DNA of 64,000 bases. Origin: Streptomyces lincolnensis (GTDB taxonomy: Bacteria; Actinomycetota; Actinomycetes; Streptomycetales; Streptomycetaceae). A program made the translations under genes and the position numbers. Below the pieces are notes generated by a model, which saw only the letters and a list, made by a program, of their open reading frames with translations, was not told the DNA's origin and did no database searches. Shown here piece after piece: positions 7,053 through 17,345 of this stretch; positions within the stretch are counted from its first letter, which is position 1, and each line of letters begins with the position of its first letter. The DNA is taken from NCBI RefSeq assembly GCF_001685355.1, contig NZ_CP016438.1, positions 4,960,001 through 5,024,000 of the forward strand, written 5' to 3'.

Positions 7053-10000
7053 GTGAGCAGCAGGCCATCCCGAGGCGCTGCTCGCCTCGCAGCCATACTC
7101 GACGCGCTTCCCGATGCGTTGGTGCTGGTCAACGCCAATGGGACCGTGGTCAACGCGAACACCATCGCGCTGGAGGCCTTCGAGGCCCCGGGGACGGCTC
7201 TGGTGGGGCGAGGGCTGCTCGATCTGCTGCCGCAGTTCGACTCCAAGCTCATCCCCGGCTCGATGCGCCGGCCGGACCACATGGATCCGCGCGGGCGGAC
7301 CAAGCCGACCCGGATGGTCGCGCGGCGCACCGACGGGACCGAGTTCCCGGTCGAGGTCACCAGCGCGAACCTGGAGAACGGCCAGCAGGCCTACGACAGC
7401 TACGGCTATGGCAGCGACGAGCTGCTGATGCTCGTCGTACGGGATCTCACCGGGACCGTGGACACCGAGGCCGAACTGGCCCGTTCACAGCGGCAGACCG
7501 AGATGATCCTGCGGGCAGCCTCCGAGGGCGTCGTGGGGACGGACACCGACGGGCGGATCGTCCTCGTCAACCCGGCCGCCGCTCAGATACTGGGTTATCG
7601 GGCCAGCGATCTCGGCGGGCGGGAGCTGCACGATCTGGTGCTGCACTCGCGGGCCGACGGGACTCCCTTCTCGTACGAGGAGTCGCCGCTCGCCGACACC
7701 CTGCGCTCCGGGCGCAAGCACCGGGTGCGCGGGCAGGTGCTGTGGTCGAAGAAGGGCGAGAAGGTCCCGGTGGACCTGACGACCGCGCCCGTCCGCGACG
7801 GCGACCAGCTCGTCGGCGCCGTGCTGACCTTCACCGACCGGCGGCCCTACGACGCGCTCGCCGAGGAGAAGGAGACGGTCGAGAAGCGGCACGCCGCGGA
7901 GCTGGAGAGGCTCTCCGAGGAGCACGCCTCCGAGCTGACCGCGCTGCGCCAGAAGCACGTGACCGAGCTGGAGGACCTCCAGGAGCAGCACGAGGAGGAA
8001 CTCGCCGCGGGCGAGGAGCGCTACGCCGCGCTCGGCGAGCGGGAGAAGGACCGGTACGAGGCCCTGTCGGGGCGGTACGAGCAGCTCCTCACGCTGCTCG
8101 CGCAGTCGCTGCGCGGGCCCCTCGACGAGCTGCGCCGCGAACTGTCCGCGCTGGCCGCCGACGACGCCGGGCAGCTGTGGCCCGAGGCGAACCAGGTGCT
8201 GCACCACCTGTCCGCCGGCTACTCGCGGATCACCACCCTCATCGACAACGTCCTCGGCTACCAGCGGATCGACAACGGCACGGCCGGTATCACCCGCACG
8301 AAAGTGATGCTCGACGCGGTCGTCGCGGCGGGCGTCGACGGAGCCGTGGAGCTGATCGGTCCCGGCCGGGTCCAGTTCGCCGTGCACGCCCCGCCGATCG
8401 AGGCCGAGGTCGACCCGCGGCTGCTGGCCACCGCCCTCGCGCACCTGGTCGCGGACGTCGCCGGCGTCGACGCGACCGGCAACGCGCCCGTCTCGGCGGG
8501 CGGTTACATGGACAACACGGTGGTCGTGGCGGCGGCGCAGCGCGGCGAGGTCGTCCGCATCGAGGTGCGCGGGCCGTACGCCGGCGGGGACCCGGTGCAC
8601 GAACCGATCGTGCGCGGGATCGTGCGCGCCCACGGTGGTGTGTTGCAGACCCATGAAGTGCCGGGCATGAGTGGTAGTGCCTACGTCCTCGAAGTGCCCA
8701 TCGGTGGTGGGGCCGGGGCTGTCGCGGCCCCCGGTCCGGCGGCGCTGGAGGCGGCCGGCGCCCAGACCGCACCGCCCGCACCTCCTGTGTCACCCGAGCA
8801 GGCCGGTGGCGGTCGGCGGCGGGCCCGGCGGTCCTCCACGGACGCCTTCCTCGACGCCGAGCAGGCCGAGCACGCCGACGGCGAGGGCGCCGAGGCGGAC
8901 CCCACGGCACCGACCGGGCGGCGCAGGCGGCGGGCCGCCGCACAGACAGCGGGGGCCGTTCCGGCCCAGGCGGCGGGGGAGGCCGGCGACGGCTCCGGCG
9001 GTACTGGGCGGCGCCGTGGGCGGCCCGCCGAGGGCGCGGACATGACCGGTGACGGCATGACCGGTGAGGACGGCGACGCGGGCGCCGGTGTCTCGGAGGG
9101 AGCCGTCGTCACGGCCGCCGAGCACGCCGCCGGGACCGCGGCCGTGGGATCCGGACTCGGCGGGACGGTGCCGCCCCAGGGCGTGCCCGCGCCCGGCGGA
9201 CGGCGGACCCGGCCCGACGGCGGCGAGCAGCACGCGTTGCCGCCGGCCCTGCCCGCGGTGGCCTCCGGCGATCCGGCGCAGGCACAGGCACAGGACCACG
9301 GTCCCGATGCCTCCGTCGATGATCCGCAGCAGCCGACCGGGCGGCGTCGGCGTGCGCTGGCCGCAGCCTCCGAGCGCGCAGCCGCGCAGGAGGCGGGGCC
9401 CCGCGCGGTGTTCGCCCTGCCACCGGCGGCGGCCGACCGGCCGGACGCGGACCCGGCCCAGGTGGCTCAGGCTCAGGCGCAGATGCAGGCGCAGGTGCCC
9501 GGACAAGCGCAGGCTCCGGCACAGGTTCCGGTTCAGGTGCCCGGCCAGGGTGGTCCCGGAGACGCCCCCGTCGACGACGGGCGGCACGACGCCGTGCCGT
9601 CCAGCCAGGCCGACGACCACACCCCGCCGCAGCCGCACCCCACCAACGCGCCTACGGGGCGTCGCCGCCGGGCCGTCGGCCAGCGCGCGGAGACGGAGGC
9701 CCCCGGGGCGCCCGCACAGGAGATTCCGGCGCAGGGTACGGCCGTCCCCGCCGCCGGGGCGGTGCCGGTCCAGGCCGGTGTTCCCCAGCCGGGCGTGCCC
9801 CAGGCCCGCGCGGCCCAGACCGCCCAGACCGCCCCGCCCGGACAGGCCGTGACGGCCGGTCAGGGCGGGCAGCAGGTCCAGCCGGGGCAGCCAGTCCAGC
9901 CGGGGCAATCGGTTCAGCCGGGTGCCCCCGTCGTCGCTCCCGGTGCGACCGTCCATGGTGTGCAGATGGCCCCCGGCCTGCAGGTTCCGGCTCAGGCCGC

Positions 10001-11873
10001 GGCCGGCCAGGCGGTGCCGGCCCAGGGAACAGCGGCACCGGCCCCCGGCGGCCCGGTGCCCGTCTCCGCGCAGGGCATGGCCGGGCAGCCGATGCCCGGC
10101 CAGGTGGCACCCGGCCAGCAGGCAGCCGTGCCCGGACAGGTCCTCCCCAACCAGGCCCTCCCTGCTGAGGGCATGCCCAACCCGTCCGGAGCCGGTCAGC
10201 CGCTTCCCGCCGAGGCCGCACCCGGGCAGCAGCCCGGCGTCCCTGGTCAACTCGCCGTTCCCGGGCAGCCGGTCGCCCCGGTCCAGCACGCCGTTCCGGG
10301 GCAGATGGCCCCTGGCCAGGCGGTCCCGGCCCAGGGCCCGGCCGCCCCAGGCGCCGCCGCGCCCGGTACCCCCGCCCAAGGCCCCCCGGCCCCGCAGCCG
10401 TGGCCCGGTACTGGGGACACCTCCGGCGCCGAGACACCCGTACCGCCGAACGGCGCCGCCACTCCGGTGAACCCGCAGGCGCCCGCCGGGCCCGTGCCGC
10501 CCCAAGGCATGCCCGCGACGGTGCCCCCGAACGGCCCCGTGCCACCGAACGGCGTCGCACCCCCCGCGACCCAGAACCCGCAGGCCCAGACGCCTCAGGC
10601 GCCCGCCCCCGGCGCGCCCCTCCCTCCCGAGGCCGGCGCCGCGCGGGCCCGGGCGGCTCAGCCGTTGCCCGCCGAGGCCGCGGCCGAGGCGCCGGTGGAC
10701 CCGAACTCCACGCAGGGCAGGGCGATCAGTGTGCGGACCTTGGGTCAGGGGGTGCCGTTCACCCGGCAGGCCCAGGCGACCCAGCAGACGGCGCCCGCAC
10801 CGCACCCTCCGCACCCGTCGACGTCCACGCCTCCGCCCGGCCAGCCGGGCGGTTCGGGTCGGCGGCGCAAGCTCGGTACGCGGCCCGACCCGGCCGCCGG
10901 GCAGCCGGAGCAGGCGGCCCGTCCGCACCCGACGGCCGAGCAGAACGCCGTACCGGCGCAGGCCCAGCCGCAGCCGCAGCACTCGTTGGCCGGGCAGTCC
11001 CGGCTGGCGCAGGTGACCGAGGGGACCGGGCGGTCGTACGCCATAGGGGCGCCGGACGAGAACGCGGCCGAAGGGCCCGAGCCGCTGGACGGTCCCGGTG
11101 GGGCCGTCGAGGTGGCGGATACGCCGCGACCGCAGCCGATGGACGACGAACTGCCGCCGGAGCCGCTGGACAATCCGCGGCGGCTGCTGGTGTGGCCGGC
11201 GCCGGACGTGACCACGCAGCAGGCGCTGAGCGACCGGGGCTACCGGCCGGTGATCGTGCACTCGCGCGAGGAGGTCGACGCGCAGATCGCGGCCTTCCCC
11301 GCCGCGCTGTTCGTGGACCCGCTGACCGGCCCGATCACCCGTACCGCGCTCCAGTCACTGCGGCAGGCGGCCGTCGCGGCCGAGGTGCCGGTGCTGGTCA
11401 CGGCCGGGCTCGGGCAGGCCTCGCGCGAGGCGGCCTACGGCGCCGACCCCGCCGTCCTGCTGAAGGCGCTCGCGCCGCGGGACAGCGAGCAGCATCCGCC
11501 GCGGGTGCTGCTGATCGAGGAGCACGCGGAGATCGCGCTGGCGCTGACGGCGACGCTGGAGCGGCGCGGGATGCAGGTCGCGCGGGCCGCGAGCGACACG
11601 GACGCGGTGACGCTGGCCGGGCAGCTCAGGCCGAACCTGGTCGTGATGGACCTGATGCAGGTGCACAAGCGGCGGGCCGGGATCCTCGACTGGCTGCGGG
11701 CGAACGGGCAGCTCAACCGCACCCCGCTCGTCGTCTACACGGCCGCCGTCGACCAGGCCGACCTGCCGCGGCTGGCGTCCGGCGAGACGGTCCTCTTCCT
11801 CGCCGAACGCTCGACCAGCGCGGAAGTGCAGTCGCGGATCGTGGACCTGCTCGCGCGGATCGGCACCAACTAG
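7053..11873 (+). CDS. giant PAS / degenerate histidine kinase / receiver protein
   Basis: A 1606-residue cytoplasmic protein. Domains in order: PAS (about 10-120), PAS (about 145-270, VVGTDTDGRIVLVNPAAAQ), a charged coiled coil (about 270-345), a degenerate dimerisation-like helix (AQSLRGPLDELRREL, with no phospho-His where HELRTPL is expected), and a weak HATPase domain (about 395-555) lacking the N-box Asn but keeping IVRGIVRAHGG. A proline/glutamine/alanine-rich linker of about 760 residues follows, carrying several PTGRRRR-type basic motifs. Two receiver-like domains end the protein (about 1375-1480 and 1483-1605); the last keeps Asp in NLVVMDLM. A GTG start follows GGGAGGAAG. It probably acts as a signalling scaffold rather than an active kinase. 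Signal and partners are unknown. Confidence 0.8.
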   Translation: MSSRPSRGAARLAAILDALPDALVLVNANGTVVNANTIALEAFEAPGTALVGRGLLDLLPQFDSKLIPGSMRRPDHMDPRGRTKPTRMVARRTDGTEFPVEVTSANLENGQQAYDSYGYGSDELLMLVVRDLTGTVDTEAELARSQRQTEMILRAASEGVVGTDTDGRIVLVNPAAAQILGYRASDLGGRELHDLVLHSRADGTPFSYEESPLADTLRSGRKHRVRGQVLWSKKGEKVPVDLTTAPVRDGDQLVGAVLTFTDRRPYDALAEEKETVEKRHAAELERLSEEHASELTALRQKHVTELEDLQEQHEEELAAGEERYAALGEREKDRYEALSGRYEQLLTLLAQSLRGPLDELRRELSALAADDAGQLWPEANQVLHHLSAGYSRITTLIDNVLGYQRIDNGTAGITRTKVMLDAVVAAGVDGAVELIGPGRVQFAVHAPPIEAEVDPRLLATALAHLVADVAGVDATGNAPVSAGGYMDNTVVVAAAQRGEVVRIEVRGPYAGGDPVHEPIVRGIVRAHGGVLQTHEVPGMSGSAYVLEVPIGGGAGAVAAPGPAALEAAGAQTAPPAPPVSPEQAGGGRRRARRSSTDAFLDAEQAEHADGEGAEADPTAPTGRRRRRAAAQTAGAVPAQAAGEAGDGSGGTGRRRGRPAEGADMTGDGMTGEDGDAGAGVSEGAVVTAAEHAAGTAAVGSGLGGTVPPQGVPAPGGRRTRPDGGEQHALPPALPAVASGDPAQAQAQDHGPDASVDDPQQPTGRRRRALAAASERAAAQEAGPRAVFALPPAAADRPDADPAQVAQAQAQMQAQVPGQAQAPAQVPVQVPGQGGPGDAPVDDGRHDAVPSSQADDHTPPQPHPTNAPTGRRRRAVGQRAETEAPGAPAQEIPAQGTAVPAAGAVPVQAGVPQPGVPQARAAQTAQTAPPGQAVTAGQGGQQVQPGQPVQPGQSVQPGAPVVAPGATVHGVQMAPGLQVPAQAAAGQAVPAQGTAAPAPGGPVPVSAQGMAGQPMPGQVAPGQQAAVPGQVLPNQALPAEGMPNPSGAGQPLPAEAAPGQQPGVPGQLAVPGQPVAPVQHAVPGQMAPGQAVPAQGPAAPGAAAPGTPAQGPPAPQPWPGTGDTSGAETPVPPNGAATPVNPQAPAGPVPPQGMPATVPPNGPVPPNGVAPPATQNPQAQTPQAPAPGAPLPPEAGAARARAAQPLPAEAAAEAPVDPNSTQGRAISVRTLGQGVPFTRQAQATQQTAPAPHPPHPSTSTPPPGQPGGSGRRRKLGTRPDPAAGQPEQAARPHPTAEQNAVPAQAQPQPQHSLAGQSRLAQVTEGTGRSYAIGAPDENAAEGPEPLDGPGGAVEVADTPRPQPMDDELPPEPLDNPRRLLVWPAPDVTTQQALSDRGYRPVIVHSREEVDAQIAAFPAALFVDPLTGPITRTALQSLRQAAVAAEVPVLVTAGLGQASREAAYGADPAVLLKALAPRDSEQHPPRVLLIEEHAEIALALTATLERRGMQVARAASDTDAVTLAGQLRPNLVVMDLMQVHKRRAGILDWLRANGQLNRTPLVVYTAAVDQADLPRLASGETVLFLAERSTSAEVQSRIVDLLARIGTN

Positions 11874-11901
11874 CCCCTCACCGGGAGGGGCCGGCGGGCC
11901 G

Positions 11902-12483
11902 CTACTTCGCGATCAGTCGCCGTGCCGCCTCTCTCACCGAGGCCCGTAGGCGTTCTCGGTCCGCGGGCTCGGCGCCGATCAGGATGCGCTTCATCTGCGG
12001 GACGACGGCGGCCCAGTTGGCCAGGGCGATCAGCAGGAAGAGCAGGTCGCGGGCCGGGACGGCGTCGGTGACGATGCCGCGGTCCTGGCCGTCCCGGAGG
12101 CTCGCGACCTTGCGGCGGTAGTGCTCCTGGCGTTCGGCCTCGTCGGGCAGCTCGGTCGTGGCGCCGTACTCCAGGCCCTCCCAGAAGAGCAGGCGCAGCA
12201 CCTCGGGATGGACCTCGTGGTAGTCCATCACGCGGTCGATCCAGCCCTCGATGTCGTCCGGGTCGACGGGGACGGCGACGGCCAGGTCGAGCATGGCCTT
12301 GCCCAGGACCTGCGTGAACAGCTCCGCCTTGTTGCCGAAGTAGGCGTAGATGAGCTGCTTGTTGGCCTTGGCGTCGGTCGCGATGCGGTCGATGCGGGCG
12401 CCGGCGATGCCATGGCGGGCGAACTCCGACACCGCCGCCTCGAAGATCCGGGCTCTGGTGGCCTCGGGGTCCCTTGCTGCCAT
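11902..12483 (-). CDS. TetR-family repressor (SCO4008-like)
   Basis: A 193-residue TetR regulator. The N-terminal helix-turn-helix spans about 12-55, with IAGARIDRIATDAKANKQLIYAYFGNK showing the signature A/GxxxIxxxA...LYYYFxxK pattern. The C-terminal half is a ligand pocket with aromatic and acidic residues. I take ATG 12483 over an in-frame TTG at 12504, which would begin inside the operator. The gene pair and divergent MFS arrangement match what I recall of S. coelicolor SCO4008/SCO4007, where the repressor binds cationic hydrophobic drugs. Identity with that pair is an inference. Two matching operators lie in the shared spacer. Confidence 0.85.
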   Translation of the reverse strand: MAARDPEATRARIFEAAVSEFARHGIAGARIDRIATDAKANKQLIYAYFGNKAELFTQVLGKAMLDLAVAVPVDPDDIEGWIDRVMDYHEVHPEVLRLLFWEGLEYGATTELPDEAERQEHYRRKVASLRDGQDRGIVTDAVPARDLLFLLIALANWAAVVPQMKRILIGAEPADRERLRASVREAARRLIAK

Positions 12484-12506
12484 GGGGCCAGGGTAGCGCG
12501 GCAAGT

Positions 12507-12522
12507 AACCAACCGTTTGGTT
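12507..12522. promoter_or_regulatory. TetR operator 1
   Basis: AACCAA-CCGT-TTGGTT is a perfect 6+6-bp inverted repeat with a 4-bp spacer. It lies 24 bp from the repressor start and overlaps the first two bases of the -35 hexamer of the MFS promoter. Confidence 0.7.
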
Positions 12523-12550
12523 GACAGGGAATCGACGGCCGCGCCAGACT
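12521..12550 (+). promoter_or_regulatory. vegetative promoter of the MFS gene
   Basis: TTGACA (12521-12526) and CAGACT (12545-12550) are separated by 18 bp, close to the Streptomyces housekeeping consensus. Operator 1 overlaps the -35 and operator 2 lies 14 bp past the -10, so repressor binding would block initiation. Confidence 0.6.
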
Positions 12551-12563
12551 GTTGTGCTGTTCC

Positions 12564-12579
12564 AACCAACCAGTTAGTT
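12564..12579. promoter_or_regulatory. TetR operator 2
   Basis: AACCAA-CCAG-TTAGTT repeats the architecture of operator 1 with one mismatch, 57 bp downstream of it. Two sites of the same design flanking one promoter strongly suggest a single repressor. Confidence 0.65.
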
Positions 12580-12612
12580 GTTATAGCTCGCTCTAAGGAG
12601 ACAGGTCCGGTC

Positions 12613-13806
12613 ATGCCGACAGCCACCGTCGCCGCCCGGCGGTCCGCCCGGGTTCCCACGCGCCGCGCGGACTCCCTCCTCCTCGTCCTCATCGCGCTCT
12701 GCACCGCCGTCACGGCCGCCAACATCTACCTCGCGGCCCCGCTGTTCCCCCTCATCGCCCACGACTTCGGCTCGACCCCCTCCGCCGTGGCCTGGATCGC
12801 CTCGGTCGCGCAGTTCGGCTACGCCGCCGGCCTCCTCGTCTTCGCCCCGCTCGGCGACAGCGTGAACCGGCGCCGCCTGGTCGGCGTCCTGTCCCTGGTC
12901 GCGGCCGTGGCACTGGGCGCGGGCGCGACGGCCTCCGGGACCACCGCTCTGGCCGCCGCCGTCCTCGTCGCCTCCGCGGCCACCGTCGTCCCGCAGCTGC
13001 TCGTCCCGCTGGTCGCCCAGCGGGCCCCCGCCGATCGCCGCGCCCGCCATGTCGCGGCCGTGATCGCGGGCCTGTTCACCGGGATCGTGGCGGCCCGCGT
13101 GCTCGGCGGACTGGCCGGGCAGGCCTTCGGCTGGCGGTGGGTGTTCGTGGGCGCGGCCGCGCTGACCGCCCTCCTCGGACTGGCCACGGCCTACGCCCTG
13201 CCCGTCGAGGAACGCCGCCGCTCCGGCCCGCTGTTCTCCGGGCTCACCGCCCTGCCGTCCGTCGTCCGCCACTCGCCCGACCTGTGGCGCGCGTGCGTAC
13301 GCCAGGCCGGGATGTTCGGCGCCTGGAGCGCCCTGTGGACCTCCCTCGCCCTGCTGCTCACCGGGTCGGCGTACGGCCTGTCGACCGCGACCGCCGGTCT
13401 CTTCGGTCTCTTCGGGCTGGCCGCCACCGTCGTGGCGCCCCTGGCGGGCGGGTTCGTGGACCGGTTCGGCGCCGCCAAGGTCGTACGGTCCGCCTTCGCC
13501 CTCGCCGCCCTGTCCGTGCCGCTGTTCTGGCTCGGCGGGCACGTGATGTGGGCCCTGTTCGTGGCCGCGATCGCCGTCCACGCGGCGCTCGTCGCCTCCC
13601 ACGTCGCCAACCAGACCCTCGCCCTGACCACCACCTCCACCCCCGCGACCGCCAACACCGCCTACGTCGTCTCCGGCTTCGCCGGCGGCGCCCTAGCCTC
13701 GGCCCTCGCCGGCTCGGCCTTCACCCACTTCGGGTGGGGCGGGGTCTGCGCGGTGGCGGGGGCGTGGCTGGTGCTGGGGTGGGTGACTACTTCGGTACGA
13801 CGGTGA
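12613..13806 (+). CDS. MFS efflux transporter (probable TetR target)
   Basis: A 397-residue major facilitator with about 12 hydrophobic helices. The first loop motif is GDSVNRRRLVGVL (about 78-90), equivalent to MFS motif A (GxxxDRxGRR), and the second-half counterpart is GGFVDRFGAAKVVRS. It most likely exports toxic or antibiotic-like compounds by proton antiport; the substrate is not visible. The ATG at 12613 has AAGGAG 12 bases upstream, slightly far. It is divergent from the TetR gene, with a promoter and two operators between them, and ends near a bidirectional terminator. Confidence 0.85.
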   Translation: MPTATVAARRSARVPTRRADSLLLVLIALCTAVTAANIYLAAPLFPLIAHDFGSTPSAVAWIASVAQFGYAAGLLVFAPLGDSVNRRRLVGVLSLVAAVALGAGATASGTTALAAAVLVASAATVVPQLLVPLVAQRAPADRRARHVAAVIAGLFTGIVAARVLGGLAGQAFGWRWVFVGAAALTALLGLATAYALPVEERRRSGPLFSGLTALPSVVRHSPDLWRACVRQAGMFGAWSALWTSLALLLTGSAYGLSTATAGLFGLFGLAATVVAPLAGGFVDRFGAAKVVRSAFALAALSVPLFWLGGHVMWALFVAAIAVHAALVASHVANQTLALTTTSTPATANTAYVVSGFAGGALASALAGSAFTHFGWGGVCAVAGAWLVLGWVTTSVRR

Positions 13807-13823
13807 CGTAGTGGACAGGGGTG

Positions 13824-13850
13824 GTTCTACGGGTTCTACGGGTTCTACGG
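13824..13850. repeat. TTCTACGGG triplet repeat
   Basis: The 9-bp unit TTCTACGGG/T occurs three times in tandem just after the MFS stop codon and runs into the base of the terminator stem. Confidence 0.6.
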
Positions 13851-13884
13851 TGGGCAGAGGCGCCTTGGTGCTTCTGCCCACCGT
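13847..13884. terminator. bidirectional terminator
   Basis: ACGGTGGGCAGA (13847-13858) pairs perfectly over 12 bp with TCTGCCCACCGT (13873-13884) around a 14-nt loop. It lies between the convergent MFS and acyl-CoA ligase genes. Confidence 0.8.
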
Positions 13885-13944
13885 GTTGCCGTACCCCTGT
13901 GTTGCCGGACCGCAGCGTCGTCGTACCGCCGTGGGTCGGTCGGG

Positions 13945-15600
<1,656 letters not shown>

Positions 15601-15661
15601 GGCGTGCCTCCCGGGCGACATTGCCTACGCGGCAGTAAGGGCTGCGGTCATTCTGCGCACA

Positions 15662-15673
15662 TACCAATCGGTA
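15662..15673. promoter_or_regulatory. candidate operator upstream of acyl-CoA ligase
   Basis: TACC-AATC-GGTA is an exact 4+4 inverted repeat set in CATACCAATCGGTACG, 62 bp before the ligase start. It resembles short TetR-type sites found near fatty-acid genes; support is weak. Confidence 0.3.
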
Positions 15674-15740
15674 CGTCACTAGCTGCAACGGATCGGTTTG
15701 CCGAGATCGGGGGTTGCCGACCGGTGGGCACCGCTGGTGG

Positions 15741-15762
15741 ATCAGCCGATCCCTCGGCTGAT
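15741..15762. terminator. terminator of the SOD-like gene
   Basis: ATCAGCCGA and TCGGCTGAT form a perfect 9-bp stem with a TCCC loop, 42 bp downstream of the minus-strand SOD-like gene. Confidence 0.6.
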
Positions 15763-15803
15763 GGGTCAGTCGAAGGATCGGCCGGTGGATCACCGGGGCC
15801 GGA

Positions 15804-16430
15804 TCACATGAACGGCACGTTCACGCAGGCGAGCCGAGGGCCGGCGGTACCGGCGTGACCGGCGTGGGTGGCGGTGGCCTGCTCGTGGATCACCACGGAA
15901 CGGGCCCCTCCGTCACGGAAGCGCCAGTCCACGGTGGCTATGGAGCGGGCGGAGCCGTCCTTGTTGGCGGCCAGGTCCAGCCACACCTCGTTGTCCGCGT
16001 TGGCGTACGCGGGGTCGACAGAGGGCTGCGTCGGGTCCGCCTTGTCCTGGTAGTGCGGTCCGGCGTCCGCCGGCAGCTTGCCGCACGGCTTGGTGTGGAC
16101 GTGGGCGCCGTAGACGCGGTCGGCACCGAGGTCCCGGACGCGCAGCTCGATCCGGGTCCCGCCGTCGCGCCGCAGCTCCTCCTTGACCTGGACCCGGGCG
16201 CCCACGGGCACCCGCGCGGTGTCGTACGTGACCGCCTGCGCCCACTGCGCCGCACTCACCGGGGCGAAGACCGTGCCGACGACCAGCTTGGGCACGGGGC
16301 CCTTCGCGTCCTTCGACGGCTCGTCGGCGCTGGCGCTCGCGGTGATACCAGCGGCGCCCGCCACCGCGAGGACACCGGCGGCGGCGAGGAGGATGCCCTT
16401 GCTTCTGGGCGTGATCTTGTGCCTGGACAT
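15804..16430 (-). CDS. secreted Cu/Zn superoxide dismutase-like protein
   Basis: A 208-residue protein with an N-terminal signal or anchor (KGILLAAAGVLAVAGAAGITASASA). The mature part resembles the superoxide dismutase (SodC) fold: VYGAHVHTKPCG supplies two metal-type histidines and a cysteine, GPHYQDKADP fits the zinc-loop position, and VVIHEQATATHAGHAG supplies further histidines. The usual GxxGHR end is absent or altered, so catalytic competence is uncertain. The ATG 16430 start follows GGAG at 9 bases. It may protect the cell surface or simply bind copper. It stands alone between the ligase and a sigma factor gene. Confidence 0.7.
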   Translation of the reverse strand: MSRHKITPRSKGILLAAAGVLAVAGAAGITASASADEPSKDAKGPVPKLVVGTVFAPVSAAQWAQAVTYDTARVPVGARVQVKEELRRDGGTRIELRVRDLGADRVYGAHVHTKPCGKLPADAGPHYQDKADPTQPSVDPAYANADNEVWLDLAANKDGSARSIATVDWRFRDGGARSVVIHEQATATHAGHAGTAGPRLACVNVPFM

Positions 16431-16631
16431 GCGCTTTTCTCCAGTACGTGGGGGTGCCGCGCTGCCGCACGCAGGCGGATACGGCGCGGACATACAGGCG
16501 CCTGGAAAAGATTTGGGCGCCTTATGACTTGATCTGGAGATTAGCGGGGTGAAATTGGCCCCTCAGGACTTCTACCGGGGGGTACTGGGGAGAGACCGTA
16601 GAGGCCCGCCTCTCGGCCAACCGCCGCCCAC

Positions 16632-17189
16632 CTACCGCACAAGCCCCAGCTCGGGGTCCTCCCGCAACTTCCCCAACGCCCGGGACACCGCCGACTTCAC
16701 CGTCCCCACCGAAACGTCGAGCACCTCCGCGGTCTGCACCTCGCTGAGGTCCTCGTAGTACCTCAGGACGACCATCGCCCGCTGCCGCGCGGGCAGCCGC
16801 ATGATCGCGCGCCACATCGCGTCGTGCAGCGCCTGCTGCTCGGCCGGGTCGTCGCTTCCGGTCACCGGCTCCGGCTCGGGCAGCTCGTCGCAGGCGAACT
16901 CGTCCACCTTGCGCTTGCGCCACTGCGAGGTGCGCGTGTTCAGCAGCGCCCGGCGGACATAGCCGTCCAGCGCTCGATGGTCCTCGATGCGCTCCCAGGC
17001 GACGTAGGTCTTGGTGAGCGCGGTCTGCAGCAGGTCCTCCGCGTCGCTCGGGTTCGCGGTCAGCGACCGGGCGGTACGCAGCAGCACCGGCTGGCGGGCC
17101 TTCACATACGAAGCGAACGACGGGTACGGAAGAGTCCGCGTCGCCGGGCCTGCGGCCTTCGAAGCGCTGGTGCAGACGAGTGTGGTCAT
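16632..17189 (-). CDS. ECF sigma factor, SigE family
   Basis: A 185-residue ECF sigma factor of the Streptomyces SigE-like group. Region 2 is at about 27-90, with SLTANPSDAEDLLQTALTK and AWERI, and YVRRALLNTRTSQWRKRK at its end. Region 4 is at about 125-175, with ARQRAMVVLRYYEDLSEVQTAEVLDVSVGTVKSAVSRAL as the -35-binding helix-turn-helix. No anti-sigma gene lies next to it, so control may be at transcription or by a distant partner. Its direction matches the aldolase/hydratase genes upstream, but a hairpin and 156 bp separate them. Confidence 0.88.
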   Translation of the reverse strand: MTTLVCTSASKAAGPATRTLPYPSFASYVKARQPVLLRTARSLTANPSDAEDLLQTALTKTYVAWERIEDHRALDGYVRRALLNTRTSQWRKRKVDEFACDELPEPEPVTGSDDPAEQQALHDAMWRAIMRLPARQRAMVVLRYYEDLSEVQTAEVLDVSVGTVKSAVSRALGKLREDPELGLVR

Positions 17190-17278
17190 GGCTCTACGCT
17201 AGGTACGAGGGCGGCTCCGGCGGATCGGCCGCAGGTCCCGAAGACGAGTCCCCCTCAGGTTGTAGGGGTGGGGTTGAC

Positions 17279-17297
17279 TCCACCTCCTGAAGGTGGA
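17279..17297. terminator. candidate terminator after the aldolase gene
   Basis: TCCACCT (17279-17285) pairs with AGGTGGA (17291-17297) around CCTGA, 49 bp past the stop codon of the minus-strand thiolase-like gene. Only a 7-bp stem. Confidence 0.4.
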
Positions 17298-17345
17298 CGA
17301 GAGGGCCCGGGGTACTGCGGGATTACCCCTGGGGGTCATGCGCCC

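Noticed and set aside
8790..11261. 823-residue antisense reading frame
   Set aside because: It lies wholly within the giant sensor gene and reads as arginine/glycine-rich shadow sequence of the P/Q-rich linker. High GC keeps the other strand open.
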